DNA of 64,000 bases from Propionibacteriaceae bacterium (GCA_027492545.1 JAPUEL010000076.1:1-64000); one strand, 5' to 3'; shown: positions 7,577-18,807, numbered from the stretch's first letter. Notes: generated from the sequence alone by a model not told the origin. Made by a program: numbers and translations.

Positions 7577-8389
7577 CTACACGGCGATGGGCGCCTTGAT
7601 GGCGGGGTGAGGGTCGTAGCCCACCAGCTCGATGTCGGCCAGGGTGAACGCGTCCAGCTCCGTGACCTCTGGGTTGAGCCGCAGCCGCGGCAGCGGCCGC
7701 GGCTCCCGGGTGAGCTGCTCGGCCACCTGGTCCACGTGGTTGGAGTAGATGTGCGCGTCGCCCAGGGTGTGGATGAACTCCCCCACCCGCAGACCGGTGA
7801 CCTGCGCCACCAGATGCGTCAGAAGAGCGTACGAGGCGATGTTGAACGGCACGCCCAGGAACACGTCCGCCGAACGCTGGTACAGCTGGCAGCTGAGGCG
7901 GGCGGGCCCCCCGTCGTCCGCGGGGGCCACGTAGAACTGGAACAGCGCGTGGCAGGGAGGCAGCGCCATCTCCTCCACGTCCGCGACGTTCCAGGCCGAC
8001 ACGATGTGCCGCCTCGAATCGGGCCGTGTCCGAATGGACTCGATGACCGCGGCCAGCTGGTCGATGTGGCGGCCCTCGGGTGTGGGCCAGCTGCGCCACT
8101 GGTACCCGTAGACGGGGCCGAGGTTCCCGTCGGCGTCGGCCCACTCGTCCCAGATGGTGATGTTGTTCTCGTGCAGCCAGGCCAGGTTCGTGTCGCCGCG
8201 CAGGAACCACAACAGCTCCCCGAACACGGAGCGCGTATGCACCTTCTTCGTGGTGAGCAGCGGGAAGCCGGCGGTGAGGTCGAAGCGCATCTGGTAGCCG
8301 AACACCGAGCGGGTGCCGGTGCCGGTGCGGTCCGCCTTGTCGACTCCGGTGTCGGTGATGTGGCGCAACAGGTCCAGGTACTGCTTCAT
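7577..8389 (-). CDS. thyA: Thymidylate synthase
   Basis: The 270-residue enzyme methylates dUMP to dTMP with methylene-tetrahydrofolate. The catalytic cysteine is C146 in [12 protein letters not shown]. The phosphate-binding arginine segment [12 protein letters not shown] (20-31), RRHIVSAWN (126-134) and the dUMP-binding [13 protein letters not shown] (175-187) are intact. Length is close to E. coli ThyA. The start ATG overlaps the rdgB stop (ATGA 8386-8389). The stop TAG 7577-7579 lies just before the DUF1707 promoter. Confidence 0.96.
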   Translation of the reverse strand: MKQYLDLLRHITDTGVDKADRTGTGTRSVFGYQMRFDLTAGFPLLTTKKVHTRSVFGELLWFLRGDTNLAWLHENNITIWDEWADADGNLGPVYGYQWRSWPTPEGRHIDQLAAVIESIRTRPDSRRHIVSAWNVADVEEMALPPCHALFQFYVAPADDGGPARLSCQLYQRSADVFLGVPFNIASYALLTHLVAQVTGLRVGEFIHTLGDAHIYSNHVDQVAEQLTREPRPLPRLRLNPEVTELDAFTLADIELVGYDPHPAIKAPIAV

Positions 8390-9009
8390 GCCGCACCCTC
8401 CCGGGCGATCTGCTTGAGGTACGCCACGAACCCGCGCACCGCGTTGCCGCGGTGGCTGATCGAGTCCTTCTCCTCCGCGGTCAGCTCGGCCGACGACACG
8501 GCCAGGCCCGCGGGGATGAACAGCGGGTCGTAGCCGAAGCCGTGCTCACCCTCCGGCGCCTCCGCGATCCGGCCGGGCATCGTCCCGTGCCACACCTTCC
8601 GTTCGCCTGAGGGCGAGACCATGGCCAGCGCGCACACGAAGCGCGCCGTGCGCCGCTCCGTGGGCACGCCGTCGAGCTGGGCCAGCAGGAGCTGGTTGTT
8701 GTCCTCGTCGTCGCAGGCGGGGCCGGCCCACCGAGCCGAGCGGACCCCGGGCATGCCGTTGAGCTCGTCCACCTCGAGTCCCGAATCGTCGGCCACCGCC
8801 ACCAGGCCGGTCTCGCGGGCGGCGGCGGAGGCCTTGAGAAAGGCGTTGCCCTCGAACGTGCGCTCGGTCTCGGCCGGCTCCGGGTAGCGGGCCACCTCGC
8901 CCAGGCCCAGCACCTCCACCCCCACGCCCTCGGACGCGAGGATGCGGCGCAGCTCGGCGAGCTTCAACGGATTGTTGGTGGCCAGCACCAGCTTCTCCGG
9001 CAGTCTCAT
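8386..9009 (-). CDS. rdgB: XTP/dITP pyrophosphatase (HAM1 family)
   Basis: The 207-residue enzyme removes non-canonical purine triphosphates (ITP, dITP, XTP) from the nucleotide pool. Family motifs are [10 protein letters not shown] at 11-20, TFEGNA at 51-56, ADDSGLEV at 73-80 with the metal-binding acids, FGYDPLF near 157-163, and SHRGNAVR near the C-terminus. It sits in a chain of overlapping genes (murI, rph, rdgB, thyA), with ATGA overlaps on both sides. The rph-rdgB pairing is common in actinobacteria. Confidence 0.95.
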   Translation of the reverse strand: MRLPEKLVLATNNPLKLAELRRILASEGVGVEVLGLGEVARYPEPAETERTFEGNAFLKASAAARETGLVAVADDSGLEVDELNGMPGVRSARWAGPACDDEDNNQLLLAQLDGVPTERRTARFVCALAMVSPSGERKVWHGTMPGRIAEAPEGEHGFGYDPLFIPAGLAVSSAELTAEEKDSISHRGNAVRGFVAYLKQIAREGAA

Positions 9010-9731
9010 GCGAGGGCCTCGCGTTGCAGGCGGGTGAGTTCCGCGCAGCCGACGGTGCCGAGGTCGAGCAGGGTGCCGAGCTCGTCGCGGGAGAAGGGCG
9101 TGCCCTCGGCGGTGCCCTGCACCTCGATGAAGGCCCCGGACCCGGTCATCACGATGTTCATGTCCGTGCCCGCGGCGGAGTCCTCGTCGTAGTTGAGGTC
9201 CAGCAGTGCCACCCCGTCGGCGTTGAAGCCCACCGAGACGGCGGCCACCGAGTCCATGAGCGGCTCCCCCTTCAACGCACCCAGCCCGCGCAGGTGCGCC
9301 ACGGCATCCGCCAATGCCACGTACGCCCCGGTGATGGCGGCGGTGCGGGTGCCCCCGTCGGCCTGGAGCACATCACAGTCCAGCACGATGGTGTTCTCGC
9401 CGAGCGCCTTGTAGTCCACCACGGCGCGCAGCGAGCGCCCGATCAGGCGGGAGATCTCGTGGGTGCGGCCGCCCAGACGCCCCTTGACCGACTCCCGGTC
9501 CGAGCGCGTGTGCGTGGCACGTGGCAGCATCGCGTACTCCGCGGTCACCCACCCCAGGCCGGAGCCCTTGCGCCAGCGGGGCACCCCGACGGTGACGGAC
9601 GCCGCCACCAGCACGCGGGTGCGGCCGAACTCCACCAGCACGGATCCCTCGGCGTGATCCAGCCAGCTGCGGGTGATGCGCACGTGGCGCAGGGCATCGG
9701 GGGCGCGGCCATCGCCACGGCTGAACGTCAT
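9006..9731 (-). CDS. rph: Ribonuclease PH
   Basis: This 241-residue phosphorolytic 3'-5' exoribonuclease trims tRNA 3' ends. Motifs include [14 protein letters not shown] (strand and phosphate-binding region), [20 protein letters not shown] (conserved basic RNA-binding helix), [17 protein letters not shown] and [15 protein letters not shown] (metal-binding acids). The start is ATG 9731; the open frame continues upstream for 70 codons inside murI in the wrong frame. TAGGTT (9739-9744) is seven bases before ATG and overlaps the murI stop. Because no tRNA here encodes CCA, Rph would act before CCA addition. Confidence 0.95.
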   Translation of the reverse strand: MTFSRGDGRAPDALRHVRITRSWLDHAEGSVLVEFGRTRVLVAASVTVGVPRWRKGSGLGWVTAEYAMLPRATHTRSDRESVKGRLGGRTHEISRLIGRSLRAVVDYKALGENTIVLDCDVLQADGGTRTAAITGAYVALADAVAHLRGLGALKGEPLMDSVAAVSVGFNADGVALLDLNYDEDSAAGTDMNIVMTGSGAFIEVQGTAEGTPFSRDELGTLLDLGTVGCAELTRLQREALA

Positions 9732-9736
9732 GGCGC

Positions 9737-10579
9737 CTAACCTACCGGGGCGGCGGCGAGGCGCGAATCCTCGTCTATCTGCACGTGCTCGACATGGGTG
9801 ACGAAGCCGCCCAGTAACCGACGGCCGATGCCTTGGAAGTCCGACGCGTCCCCCGTGGTGAAGAAGCGACGCGTGGCCTCGCGGGGCTGGTGGCGCAGCA
9901 GGCCCGCCTGGGTGAGCTGCGAGTAGGTGGACTGGGCGCACGCCTCCGCCGACGACACCAGGGTCACCCCGTTGCCGAGCACGTAGCTGATCACGCCGCT
10001 CAGCAGCGGGTAGTGGGTGCAGCCGAGGATGAGGGTGTCCGCCTGCGCCTTGGCGACGGGGGCCAGGTAGTCGCGGGCGACGTCGAGCAACTCGTCGCCG
10101 CCGGTGACGCCGGCCTCCACGAACTCGACGAAGCGCGGGCAGGCCTGCGCCGTCAGGGTGATGTGCGGCGCGATCGCGAACGCGTCGTCGTAGGAGCGGG
10201 AGTTCACCGTCGACTCCGTGGCCACAACGCCCACCCGGCCGTTGCGGGTGGCCGCGACAGCACGGCTCGCTGCGGGCAGGACCACCTCGGTGATGGGCAC
10301 GTCGTAGCGCTCCCGCGCGTCGCGCAGCACGGCCGACGACGCCGAGTTACAGGCGATGACCAGGGCCTTCACGCCTTGGGCGACGAGGAAGTCCAGGCCC
10401 TCCAGGGCGAACGCCCGCACCTCCGCGATGGAGCGTGGGCCGTAGGGGGCCCGTGCGGTGTCGCCGAGGTAGATGAAGTCCTCGTTGGGCAACTGCTCGA
10501 CGAGTGAGCGCAGCACCGTGAGCCCGCCGAAGCCCGAGTCGAAGACGCCGATGGGCCGTTCGATCAGGTCCCTAGTCAT
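9737..10579 (-). CDS. murI: Glutamate racemase
   Basis: The 280-residue enzyme makes D-glutamate for peptidoglycan from L-glutamate. The two catalytic cysteines are C77 in VIACNSAS and C187 in LGCTHYPLL, with D14 (FDSGFGGL) and H189 as partners. Length is usual. The ATG overlaps the last eight bases of the DUF2017 gene (10572-10579), so it belongs to the clpS-DUF2017-murI-rph-rdgB-thyA chain. This order resembles the M. tuberculosis Rv1331-Rv1341 region. Confidence 0.95.
   Translation of the reverse strand: MTRDLIERPIGVFDSGFGGLTVLRSLVEQLPNEDFIYLGDTARAPYGPRSIAEVRAFALEGLDFLVAQGVKALVIACNSASSAVLRDARERYDVPITEVVLPAASRAVAATRNGRVGVVATESTVNSRSYDDAFAIAPHITLTAQACPRFVEFVEAGVTGGDELLDVARDYLAPVAKAQADTLILGCTHYPLLSGVISYVLGNGVTLVSSAEACAQSTYSQLTQAGLLRHQPREATRRFFTTGDASDFQGIGRRLLGGFVTHVEHVQIDEDSRLAAAPVG
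9739..9744 (-). promoter_or_regulatory. Leaderless -10 box of rph
   Basis: TAGGTT is seven bases before the rph ATG. Its last T is the first base of the murI stop codon TAG (9737-9739). The box would allow rph expression independent of murI. Confidence 0.4.
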
Positions 10580-11156
10580 CGGCGGGCTCGAAGTCCATCG
10601 GGTCCAGGCTGGCGCCGAGCCGCAGGCAGGTGTCGCGGGACTCCATGAGGTCCTCCAGCAGGTAGCCGAGCCATTCGATGAGGTCGTGCAGACCCGAGTC
10701 GGCGTCGGTGGCCTCGGGTTGGGCGAGCCGCTCCGGGCCGGCGAGTTCGGTGTACCAGAAGAGCCGCAGCGCGCCCAGGACCTTCGCCCAGTCGTCGACC
10801 CTGCCCAACGCCACAGGCACGTACCCGTCCCAGCCGTCGAGATCCTCGACGACGCCGCGCGCGGCCGCGACCCGGGCCCTGGCCTGGCTGTGGATGGAGT
10901 CCCGCCAGAAGTCGTCCGAGTCCTTCGCCGCGGGCATCGCGGGCGGGAAGAGCCTGACCAGGCGCGGATTGCCGAGCATGCGGTTGGTGGGGTCGTCGGC
11001 GAGGTCCGCGACGATCTGCTCGAACGCGTCGTCGCTCTCCGTGGGCAGCAGCTCGCCCACCTGGGCCGCGTACAGCTCGATCATGTTGCGCAATCCGTCC
11101 CCGCGGCCGTCGCGGCCGTCGAAGGCCCAGACGATGTCGTCGGCCTCCAGCGTCAT
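10572..11156 (-). CDS. DUF2017 family protein
   Basis: The 194-residue protein is the partner gene found immediately downstream of clpS in many actinobacteria. The start is ATG 11156, overlapping the clpS stop as ATGA. The sequence is acidic and mostly helical: residues 20-60 include the helix [15 protein letters not shown], then [17 protein letters not shown], and the C-terminal half is rich in leucine and aromatic residues ([20 protein letters not shown]). There are no signal peptide, membrane segment or catalytic motifs. Its fixed link to ClpS suggests a role in Clp-dependent protein turnover, but this is inference. Confidence 0.85.
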   Translation of the reverse strand: MTLEADDIVWAFDGRDGRGDGLRNMIELYAAQVGELLPTESDDAFEQIVADLADDPTNRMLGNPRLVRLFPPAMPAAKDSDDFWRDSIHSQARARVAAARGVVEDLDGWDGYVPVALGRVDDWAKVLGALRLFWYTELAGPERLAQPEATDADSGLHDLIEWLGYLLEDLMESRDTCLRLGASLDPMDFEPADD

Positions 11157-11446
11157 GACTGCTCCATCGAGGCCCACAGGTTGTAGCCCTGCATGGCCAG
11201 CACGTCTCGCTCCATCGCCTCGCGGTTGCCGGTGGAGACCACCGCCTTGCCCTCGTGGTGCACCTTCAGCATCAGCTCCTCGGCCTTCTCGAGCGGGTAC
11301 TTGAAGTACTCCTGGAACACGTAGGTGACGTAGCTCATGAGGTTGACCGGGTCGTCCCAGACGATGGTGACCCACTGACCCACGGTGAGGGCCTCCTCCG
11401 CGGGCGCCTCGAGAATCTCGACTCCGCCATCACCTGCACTGCTCAT
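11153..11446 (-). CDS. clpS: ATP-dependent Clp protease adaptor protein
   Basis: The 97-residue adaptor delivers N-degron substrates to ClpC/ClpA-ClpP. The core motif [16 protein letters not shown] (26-41), followed by [25 protein letters not shown] in the helical part, contains the residues that form the N-degron pocket and the histidine that contacts the substrate. The N-terminal tail is acidic. ATG 11446 is preceded by TATCCT six bases upstream (11453-11458). It is divergent from pncB with only 23 bases between the two start codons. Confidence 0.95.
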   Translation of the reverse strand: MSSAGDGGVEILEAPAEEALTVGQWVTIVWDDPVNLMSYVTYVFQEYFKYPLEKAEELMLKVHHEGKAVVSTGNREAMERDVLAMQGYNLWASMEQS

Positions 11447-11452
11447 TGCCCC

Positions 11453-11462
11453 AGGATAGGGT
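11453..11462. promoter_or_regulatory. Interlocked bidirectional leaderless promoter, clpS / pncB
   Basis: The ten bases AGGATAGGGT contain both -10 boxes. On the minus strand TATCCT (11453-11458) lies six bases before the clpS ATG; on the plus strand TAGGGT (11457-11462) lies seven bases before the pncB ATG. The boxes share the TA at 11457-11458. The whole intergenic space is 23 bases, so any upstream promoter elements must lie in the opposite coding region. Two polymerases could not occupy both boxes at once. Confidence 0.65.
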
Positions 11463-11469
11463 GCGGTCC

Positions 11470-12822
11470 ATGACCACCGCGCTGCTCACAGACCACTACG
11501 AGCTCACCATGGTGCAGGCCGCGATGAACGCGGGCACAGCCAACCGGCGCAGCCTCTTCGATCTCTTCACCCGTCGGCTCCCGGAGGGTCGCCGCTACGG
11601 CGTGGCGGCCGGGCTGGGGCGCGCTGTGGAGGCCATCGAGCGGTTCCGGTTCGACGAGGCTGAGCTGAGTTGGCTGCTGGAGCGCGGAATCATCCAGGAC
11701 AACCTGGCCGAGTGGCTGGCGCACTACCGGTTCAACGGCGACATCTGGGGCTATCCCGAGGGCGAGGTGTACTTTCCGGGCTCTCCAGTGCTGTCCGTCG
11801 AGGGCACGTTCGCCGAGGCTTGCCTCCTGGAGACGGTCCTGCTGGCCATCTACAACCACGACTCGGCGATCGCCGCGGCCGCCAGCCGGATGACGTCCAT
11901 GGCGGGCGACCGGCCGTGCGCCGAGATGGGGTCGCGGCGCACGCAGGAGTGGTCCGCGGTCGCCGCCGCGCGGGCCGCCTACGTGGCCGGCTTCGCCTCC
12001 ACGTCCAACCTCGAGGCCGGACGCAGCTACGGCGTGCCCACCATCGGCACCGCCGCCCACTCCTTCACCCTCCTGCACGACACCGAGGAGGACGCCTTCC
12101 GGGCCCAGCTCGCCACCCTCGGGGACTCCACCACCCTGCTCGTGGACACCTACGACATCGCCGGGGCGATCCGGCTCGGGGTCGAACTCACGCAGGGCCG
12201 CCTGGGTGCGATCCGGCTGGACTCCGGTGACCTGGCCATCGTGGCTCGGCAGGCGCGCGACCTGCTCGACGACCTCGGCGCCACGCACACCAAGATCATG
12301 GTCACCTCAGACCTCGACGAATGGCAGATCGCCGCGCTGCAGGGCGCCCCCGTCGATGGGTACGGCGTGGGCACCGCGCTGGTCACCGGGTCCGGGCACC
12401 CCACCTGCGGCTTCGTCTACAAGCTGGTGGCCAGGGCCGACTCGGACGCGCCGGATGCCCACATGACGCCCGTGGCGAAGAAGTCCAAGGGCAAGAACAC
12501 GCTCGGCGGCCGCAAGTTCGCGATGCGCCGCCGCGGCGCCGACGGCAGGGCCGAGACCGAGGTCATCGGCCTGGGCACGCCCCCGGGGAACGACGGCAAC
12601 GACCGGGACCTGCTCGTCCCGGTCATCAAGGACGGCGATGTGGTCTACCGGGCCACGCTCGACGACGCCCGGCGCAGGCACGCCGACTCCCTCGCGGAGC
12701 TCCCCGTGGGGGCGCTACGGATCTCGAAGGGCGAGCCCGCCCTGGAGACCCTGATCCTCGACGAGACCGGCGACGAGACCACCAACCCCTACCAGGCCGC
12801 CCCGGTGGTGCACAACATCTGA
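11470..12822 (+). CDS. pncB: Nicotinate phosphoribosyltransferase
   Basis: The 450-residue enzyme converts nicotinate and PRPP to nicotinate mononucleotide in NAD salvage. The start ATG 11470 gives [18 protein letters not shown], the usual family N-terminus. H197 in [12 protein letters not shown] is the probable phosphorylated histidine. RLDSGDLA near 235 and the glycine-rich [11 protein letters not shown] near 300 form the phosphoribosyl site. Length fits the family. It is divergent from clpS, as pncB1 (Rv1330c) is from clpS in M. tuberculosis, and converges on malQ with seven bases between the stops. Confidence 0.95.
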   Translation: MTTALLTDHYELTMVQAAMNAGTANRRSLFDLFTRRLPEGRRYGVAAGLGRAVEAIERFRFDEAELSWLLERGIIQDNLAEWLAHYRFNGDIWGYPEGEVYFPGSPVLSVEGTFAEACLLETVLLAIYNHDSAIAAAASRMTSMAGDRPCAEMGSRRTQEWSAVAAARAAYVAGFASTSNLEAGRSYGVPTIGTAAHSFTLLHDTEEDAFRAQLATLGDSTTLLVDTYDIAGAIRLGVELTQGRLGAIRLDSGDLAIVARQARDLLDDLGATHTKIMVTSDLDEWQIAALQGAPVDGYGVGTALVTGSGHPTCGFVYKLVARADSDAPDAHMTPVAKKSKGKNTLGGRKFAMRRRGADGRAETEVIGLGTPPGNDGNDRDLLVPVIKDGDVVYRATLDDARRRHADSLAELPVGALRISKGEPALETLILDETGDETTNPYQAAPVVHNI

Positions 12823-12829
12823 GCCGACG

Positions 12830-14983
12830 TCAGCGGTCCCAGCGCGACTCCGGCTGCTCCTCGAGACCGTTCATCACGGCGGCCAGCCGGCGCGGCAGGG
12901 GCGCCTTGAAGATCTCCTCCAGCGAGATTCGCTTGCCGCGCATGTCGGCCAGGGGCATGCGCCAGTTGGGGTACTCATCCACGGTGCCCGGCTGGTTCTG
13001 CGTCTGCCGCTCCCCCACGGCATCGGTCAGGCTGGCCAGCAGCACCTTCGACGGCGTCCGCAGGAGGAACTTGTGGAGGGCCAGCAGGACCTCCACCTGG
13101 TCGTCCATCTGGCCGGAGTCCAGCAGCCCCTCCTCGACCAGCTTCGCCAGCCATCCGGCCTGCTCGCGCTGGGCGCCGGCCAACTCCTCGCCGAGGGGCT
13201 CGGTCAGGAGACCCAGCCTGTCGCGGAGCCGGACGTGATCACCCGCGAGGTAGCCGAGGGTGGGCGGAAGGTCGTGCGTGGTCACCGACGCCATGCAGTA
13301 CTCGCGCCACCAGCGGGCATCCAGGGGCTCGCCCTGCATGCCCGCCTCGAACCACAGCACGGAGGTGCCGAGGATGCCGCGGCGCGCCAGGTAGTCGCGC
13401 ACCCACGGCTCGACGGTGCCCAGATCCTCCCCGACGATCAGCGCCTGGGCGCGCTGCGCCTCCAGCGCGAGGATCCCGACCAGCGCCTCATGGTTGTTGC
13501 GCACGTAGGTGCCCTTGGTGGGGCCGAGCCCCATCGGCACCCACCACAGGCGGAACAGCCCGATGATGTGGTCGATCCGCACCCCGCCGACGCGCCGCAG
13601 CGCGGCTGAGACCATCGCCCGGAACGGCGCGTACGCAAGCTCCTCCAGCTTGTCCGGGCGCCACGGGGGCTGGCCCCAGTCCTGGCCCGACTGGTTGTAC
13701 TGGTCCGGCGGCGCGCCAACGCTCATCCCGGCGGCGAAGACGTCGGGCATCATCCACGTCTCGGCGCCCTGGCGGTGCACGCCGACGGCGAGGTCGGTGA
13801 CGATGCCCACCGGCATGTTCACCTCAGCGGCCACGGTCTGAGCCGCCGACACCTGGGTCTGGGCGATCCACTGCAGCCACTCGAAGAAGTCCACCTCGGC
13901 CGCGTTGGCCTCGGCGTAGGCCGCGACCTCAGGCGACGAGGGCCGCTGCAGTTCCTCGGGCCACTCGGTCCACAGCTGCCCGTGGCTCACCGACAGGCAG
14001 GACCACAGGGCGAAGTTGCGCAGGCCGATGCCCTCGCGGCGACGGAAGTCCTCATACGCGATGCGACGCGCGGAGCGCATGCCGGCCTCATGGATGAGCC
14101 GCAGCGCCTCGATCTTCAACGGCCAGATGGCGTCACGGTCGACGAAACCCGAGGTCTCCGCGGCGGACTGGGCCTGCCTACGCAGGGCCTTGATGCGCGT
14201 GCGGACCGACCGCTTGAGGGTGGCGTACTCCTCGATGGCCTCCGGGCGGATGTAGATGGGGTTGATGAAGCGGCGGCTGGCCGGCAGATACGGCGAGGGC
14301 TCCATCGGGGGCACAGGCTGCGCCGCGTGCAGCGGGTTGATCAGCACATAGCCCGCGAACTGCTTGGTGCCGGACCACGTGATGAGGTCCGCAAGATCAG
14401 CCAGGTCGCCGATTCCCCACGATTCCTTCGAGGTCACCGAGTACAGCTGCGTGCCGTACCCCCAGATGCGTTGGCCGCGCATGGCGTCCGGGAACCCGAC
14501 GAAGGTGGGCGTGACGATGAGCGAGCCCGTGTGCACGCCCGTGACGGTCTGCGCCACCACGTGGTGATACCCCGTGGGCAGGTCCTCCCCCAGCCAGAAG
14601 GTGGCCTCCCCGATCGCAGAACCGTCGACCCACCTGTCAGGGGCGAAGTTCTCGGACTGCCAGGCGGGCCGGGTCTCGCCGGACTCCAGCCGCACATGGA
14701 CGCGGACCTCCGTGCCGGCGGGCACGTGGACGGCCACATGGACTCCCCGCCCCTCCTCCACCACCGTGCAGGAGGGCACCACCCGCAGCCAGCGCTCGTC
14801 CTCCAGCCGGGTGAGCGCCTGATCCGCGGCCTCAGGCGAGCTGGCGTCGACATCGAAGGCGGCCAGCACGGAGACGATGGTCTCCGCCGGGATGGGGACG
14901 TGCCTGCCCTTCCAGTCCCAGAACTCCTGGGCGATGCCGAAGCGCTCGGCGAGCTGGTTCAAGCCGGGGTGGAGGTCATTCAC
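12830..14983 (-). CDS. malQ: 4-alpha-glucanotransferase (amylomaltase)
   Basis: The 717-residue GH77 enzyme transfers alpha-1,4-glucan segments between maltodextrins. The three catalytic acids are D471 (RIDHIIGLFRLWW), E519 (IVGEDLGTV) and D571 (TTHDLPP). The family signature PPMEPSPYLPASRRFINP is at 225-242. An N-terminal part of about 160 residues before the GH77 domain is beta-rich, as in other actinobacterial MalQ proteins. The start is GTG 14983 with AAGGGA a few bases upstream, ten bases after the RDD gene stop, so the pair is probably cotranscribed. Confidence 0.95.
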   Translation of the reverse strand: MNDLHPGLNQLAERFGIAQEFWDWKGRHVPIPAETIVSVLAAFDVDASSPEAADQALTRLEDERWLRVVPSCTVVEEGRGVHVAVHVPAGTEVRVHVRLESGETRPAWQSENFAPDRWVDGSAIGEATFWLGEDLPTGYHHVVAQTVTGVHTGSLIVTPTFVGFPDAMRGQRIWGYGTQLYSVTSKESWGIGDLADLADLITWSGTKQFAGYVLINPLHAAQPVPPMEPSPYLPASRRFINPIYIRPEAIEEYATLKRSVRTRIKALRRQAQSAAETSGFVDRDAIWPLKIEALRLIHEAGMRSARRIAYEDFRRREGIGLRNFALWSCLSVSHGQLWTEWPEELQRPSSPEVAAYAEANAAEVDFFEWLQWIAQTQVSAAQTVAAEVNMPVGIVTDLAVGVHRQGAETWMMPDVFAAGMSVGAPPDQYNQSGQDWGQPPWRPDKLEELAYAPFRAMVSAALRRVGGVRIDHIIGLFRLWWVPMGLGPTKGTYVRNNHEALVGILALEAQRAQALIVGEDLGTVEPWVRDYLARRGILGTSVLWFEAGMQGEPLDARWWREYCMASVTTHDLPPTLGYLAGDHVRLRDRLGLLTEPLGEELAGAQREQAGWLAKLVEEGLLDSGQMDDQVEVLLALHKFLLRTPSKVLLASLTDAVGERQTQNQPGTVDEYPNWRMPLADMRGKRISLEEIFKAPLPRRLAAVMNGLEEQPESRWDR

Positions 14984-14993
14984 GGTGAGTCCC

Positions 14994-15707
14994 TTAGCGG
15001 ATCTTGAGGACGTGGGTCTTGGCGATCATGTCACCCAGGGTCTGCTTCTCGCGGGTGAACGCGGCGAACAGCCCGTTGATCACCCAGATGACCTCGTAGA
15101 GGATGGCGCTGACGATGCCGCGGACCGCTGCCGTGGTCCAGTCCAGCTTGGAGTCCGCGGTGGCTCCCGCCTTCACCACCCTCAACCCGAGCGCGAGCTG
15201 CCCGAGGGTGGCGCTCAACGTGCCGTACAGCACGGTGCGGTAGACGGCCATGAGCGCGGCGCCGAGCAGGGCGCTGTAGAACAGCGCGGTCCAGAGGTCC
15301 GCCCCCGGCATCGGCGGATCCGCGACGGGGTTCTCGACCCAGATCTCCAGGTCTCGCAGGTAGCGGGCCAGGATGATGTCGATCATGGCGGTCAGGCCGA
15401 GGACGCTGGCCACGATCTGCGTCACGATGCCCAGCAGGATCGAGTCGATGATGAAGCCCAGCACACGCCAGCCGAAGCCGGCGTAGGGGCGCCCGGTCTG
15501 GTACTGGGGGGCGCCCATCGGCGCGCCGTATCCGGTCTGCGGCTGGTGGCCGTAGCCCGGCTGAGGCTGGGACGGCGGCGGGGGCGGGGCGAGGTGGGGG
15601 TCCCTGGTGGCCTGCGACCACGCGATGCCGTCCCAGTAGCGCTCTCCACCTGAGCCGGCCGGGTCCGGGTACCATCCTGCGGGCGGCTGCTGGGGGGTGT
15701 AAGTCAT
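14994..15707 (-). CDS. RDD family membrane protein with N-terminal DUF2510
   Basis: The 237-residue protein begins with a DUF2510 module (PAGWYPDPAGSGGERYWDG, 9-27), then a proline-, glutamine- and glycine-rich linker to about residue 75, and an RDD domain with three or four membrane helices from about 80 to 210 (YAGFGWRVLGFIIDSILLG opens it). RDD proteins are membrane proteins of mostly unknown role; some act in ion transport. It is the first gene before malQ. CATCCT lies seven bases before the ATG, a one-base deviation from the leaderless -10 consensus. Confidence 0.85.
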   Translation of the reverse strand: MTYTPQQPPAGWYPDPAGSGGERYWDGIAWSQATRDPHLAPPPPPSQPQPGYGHQPQTGYGAPMGAPQYQTGRPYAGFGWRVLGFIIDSILLGIVTQIVASVLGLTAMIDIILARYLRDLEIWVENPVADPPMPGADLWTALFYSALLGAALMAVYRTVLYGTLSATLGQLALGLRVVKAGATADSKLDWTTAAVRGIVSAILYEVIWVINGLFAAFTREKQTLGDMIAKTHVLKIR

Positions 15708-15741
15708 GGGTCCAAGGATGCCATGACCAGCGTGCGGACCG

Positions 15742-17112
15742 TCAGCCCGCCGGCCGGTGCAGCTCGTTGGGGAGAAACCCGATCCGGCGGCTCACCACGA
15801 TGGCCGCCACGGACACGACGGTGAGCAGCGCGAGCGGCGCCGAGTAGGCCAGCTTCTGGGGCGGCACGAGCAGCAACGCGGTGTAGATGCCGCCCGCGAC
15901 GGCCGTGACCACCGAGTTGCCCACCGACTCGGCCACCTGCATCGAGGACTGGTTGCGCCCCTGCTCGAAGGAGGAGGACAGGCTCATCACGGCCACCGCA
16001 GAGCTCGGCATCGTCAGGCCCATCCCCAGCCCGGCGACGATCCACGCACCCAGGCCCACCCCCAGCGGGACGGCCGGCCACCACGCGAAGGCCGTGATGG
16101 CAGCGATGCCCACCGTCGAGCAGGCCGCGCCGGCAGTGACGTAGGCGCCTCGATCCAGCCGCACCCATGGCTGCGACTGGAGCCAGGAGCCGGCGGTCCA
16201 GCCGATGCTGCCGACGGTGAGCGCCAGCCCCACCTCGAAGGGGCTGAGGCCGCGCAGCTGCTGGAGGGTGACCAGCAGGACGGTCTCGGCGGCGAAGAAG
16301 GTGCCGGCCTGGAGGGCGCGGGCCAGCACCACGCTGGGGATGCCGGGGCTGAGGCCGAGGGTGCCCGGCGCGAGGATTCCTGGCAGCCCCCACACGAGCG
16401 CCGCCAGGCCCACGACGCCGGAGGCCGCGCTGACCCAGCCGAGGTTCTGGCCGGCGAGCAGGATGAGCGAGGGGCCGAGCGTGACCGCGACGGTGGGGAG
16501 CACCGCCACCGGCGGCACGTCGTCCTCCCCAGCCCGGAAGCGCCCCTGCACGCCGCGCAGGCCGGGGAGGGTCATCACGAACGCCACTGCCACCAGGGGC
16601 AGCAGCGTGGCGAAGACGAGCCGCCAGTCGTACTGCGTCAACCACGCGGCGAACGGCGGGCCCACGAACGCCGGCAGCAGCCAGCAGAAGGAGACCAGGG
16701 CCATCACCCGGGGCCGGTCGCGCGGCTCGAAGCCGTGCGCCACGGTCACCGACAGAGTGAGGTTGAGGGCCCCGGCGCCGAGTCCCTGCACCGCGCGCGC
16801 GGCGAGCACCACCCAGACGTTGGGCGCCAGCCAGCCCAGGAGCAGTCCGACCGCGAACAGGGCGAACCCGGCGTACATGGGGGCGGCCGGGCCGCGGGTG
16901 TCCGCAACCCGACCGCTGACGATCGTGGCCAGCAGCATGCCGGAGACCATCGTCGTGAACGCCCACGGATAGAGGTGGGCCGCGTCGAACGAGGCCATGA
17001 CGGTGGGGATGGCGGTGGCCAGCCCGATGGACTGGAAGGCCACCGAGAACACCGACAGCATGATCCCGACGATCAGCGTCCGTCTCCCAGACCCCACGCT
17101 CTCCCCTCCCAT
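15742..17112 (-). CDS. MFS transporter
   Basis: The 456-residue membrane protein has about 12 to 14 hydrophobic helices along its whole length. The loop after the second helix reads SGRVADTRGPAAPMY, matching MFS motif A. The organisation is that of a drug/proton antiporter, but no substrate can be assigned. ATG 17112 opens the frame; GTG 17097 (VGSGRRTLIVG), preceded by a GGAGG-like run inside the first codons, is an equally likely start. It is divergent from the DUF3039 gene and separated from the RDD gene by 34 bases. Confidence 0.85.
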   Translation of the reverse strand: MGGESVGSGRRTLIVGIMLSVFSVAFQSIGLATAIPTVMASFDAAHLYPWAFTTMVSGMLLATIVSGRVADTRGPAAPMYAGFALFAVGLLLGWLAPNVWVVLAARAVQGLGAGALNLTLSVTVAHGFEPRDRPRVMALVSFCWLLPAFVGPPFAAWLTQYDWRLVFATLLPLVAVAFVMTLPGLRGVQGRFRAGEDDVPPVAVLPTVAVTLGPSLILLAGQNLGWVSAASGVVGLAALVWGLPGILAPGTLGLSPGIPSVVLARALQAGTFFAAETVLLVTLQQLRGLSPFEVGLALTVGSIGWTAGSWLQSQPWVRLDRGAYVTAGAACSTVGIAAITAFAWWPAVPLGVGLGAWIVAGLGMGLTMPSSAVAVMSLSSSFEQGRNQSSMQVAESVGNSVVTAVAGGIYTALLLVPPQKLAYSAPLALLTVVSVAAIVVSRRIGFLPNELHRPAG

Positions 17113-17135
17113 CCCGCCGACGCATCCGTCCGCAT

Positions 17136-17141
17136 TACCAT
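17136..17141 (+). promoter_or_regulatory. Leaderless -10 box of the DUF3039 gene
   Basis: TACCAT ends six bases before the ATG at 17148. No Shine-Dalgarno sequence lies in between. Confidence 0.5.
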
Positions 17142-17147
17142 TGGCCC

Positions 17148-17390
17148 ATGACTGAGCTCGCCCCCGGATCCCAGACCGTCACCCAGGAACGCGTCGAGCA
17201 GTTCGAAGACGGGGACCAGGACCGATTCTCGCACTACGTCCCCAAGGACAAGCTGGTGGCCGCCATGGTCAACGGCACCCCCGTCGTGGCCCTGTGCGGC
17301 AAGGTGTGGGTGCCCACCAAGAACCCCGAGAAGTACCCGGTGTGCCCGGAGTGCAAGGAGATCTGGCAGTCCCTGAACCCGGGCGAGTGA
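17148..17390 (+). CDS. DUF3039 family protein
   Basis: The 80-residue protein matches the small actinobacterial DUF3039 family. The N-terminal 30 residues are acidic (ERVEQFEDGDQDRFSHYVPK). The C-terminal half carries a single cysteine in VALCGKVWVPT followed by CPECKEIW, giving a three-cysteine cluster that may bind a metal. There is no signal peptide. It converges on ahcY with seven bases between the stops. The function is unknown. Confidence 0.8.
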   Translation: MTELAPGSQTVTQERVEQFEDGDQDRFSHYVPKDKLVAAMVNGTPVVALCGKVWVPTKNPEKYPVCPECKEIWQSLNPGE

Positions 17391-17397
17391 GCAGGGC

Positions 17398-18795
<1,398 letters not shown>

Positions 18796-18801
18796 GCCGC
18801 C

Positions 18802-18807
18802 ACTCTA
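18802..18807 (-). promoter_or_regulatory. Leaderless -10 box of ahcY, built on the aroQ stop codon
   Basis: TAGAGT ends six bases before the ahcY GTG. Its first three bases are the TAG stop codon of aroQ (18805-18807). The gap between the two genes is nine bases. Confidence 0.5.
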
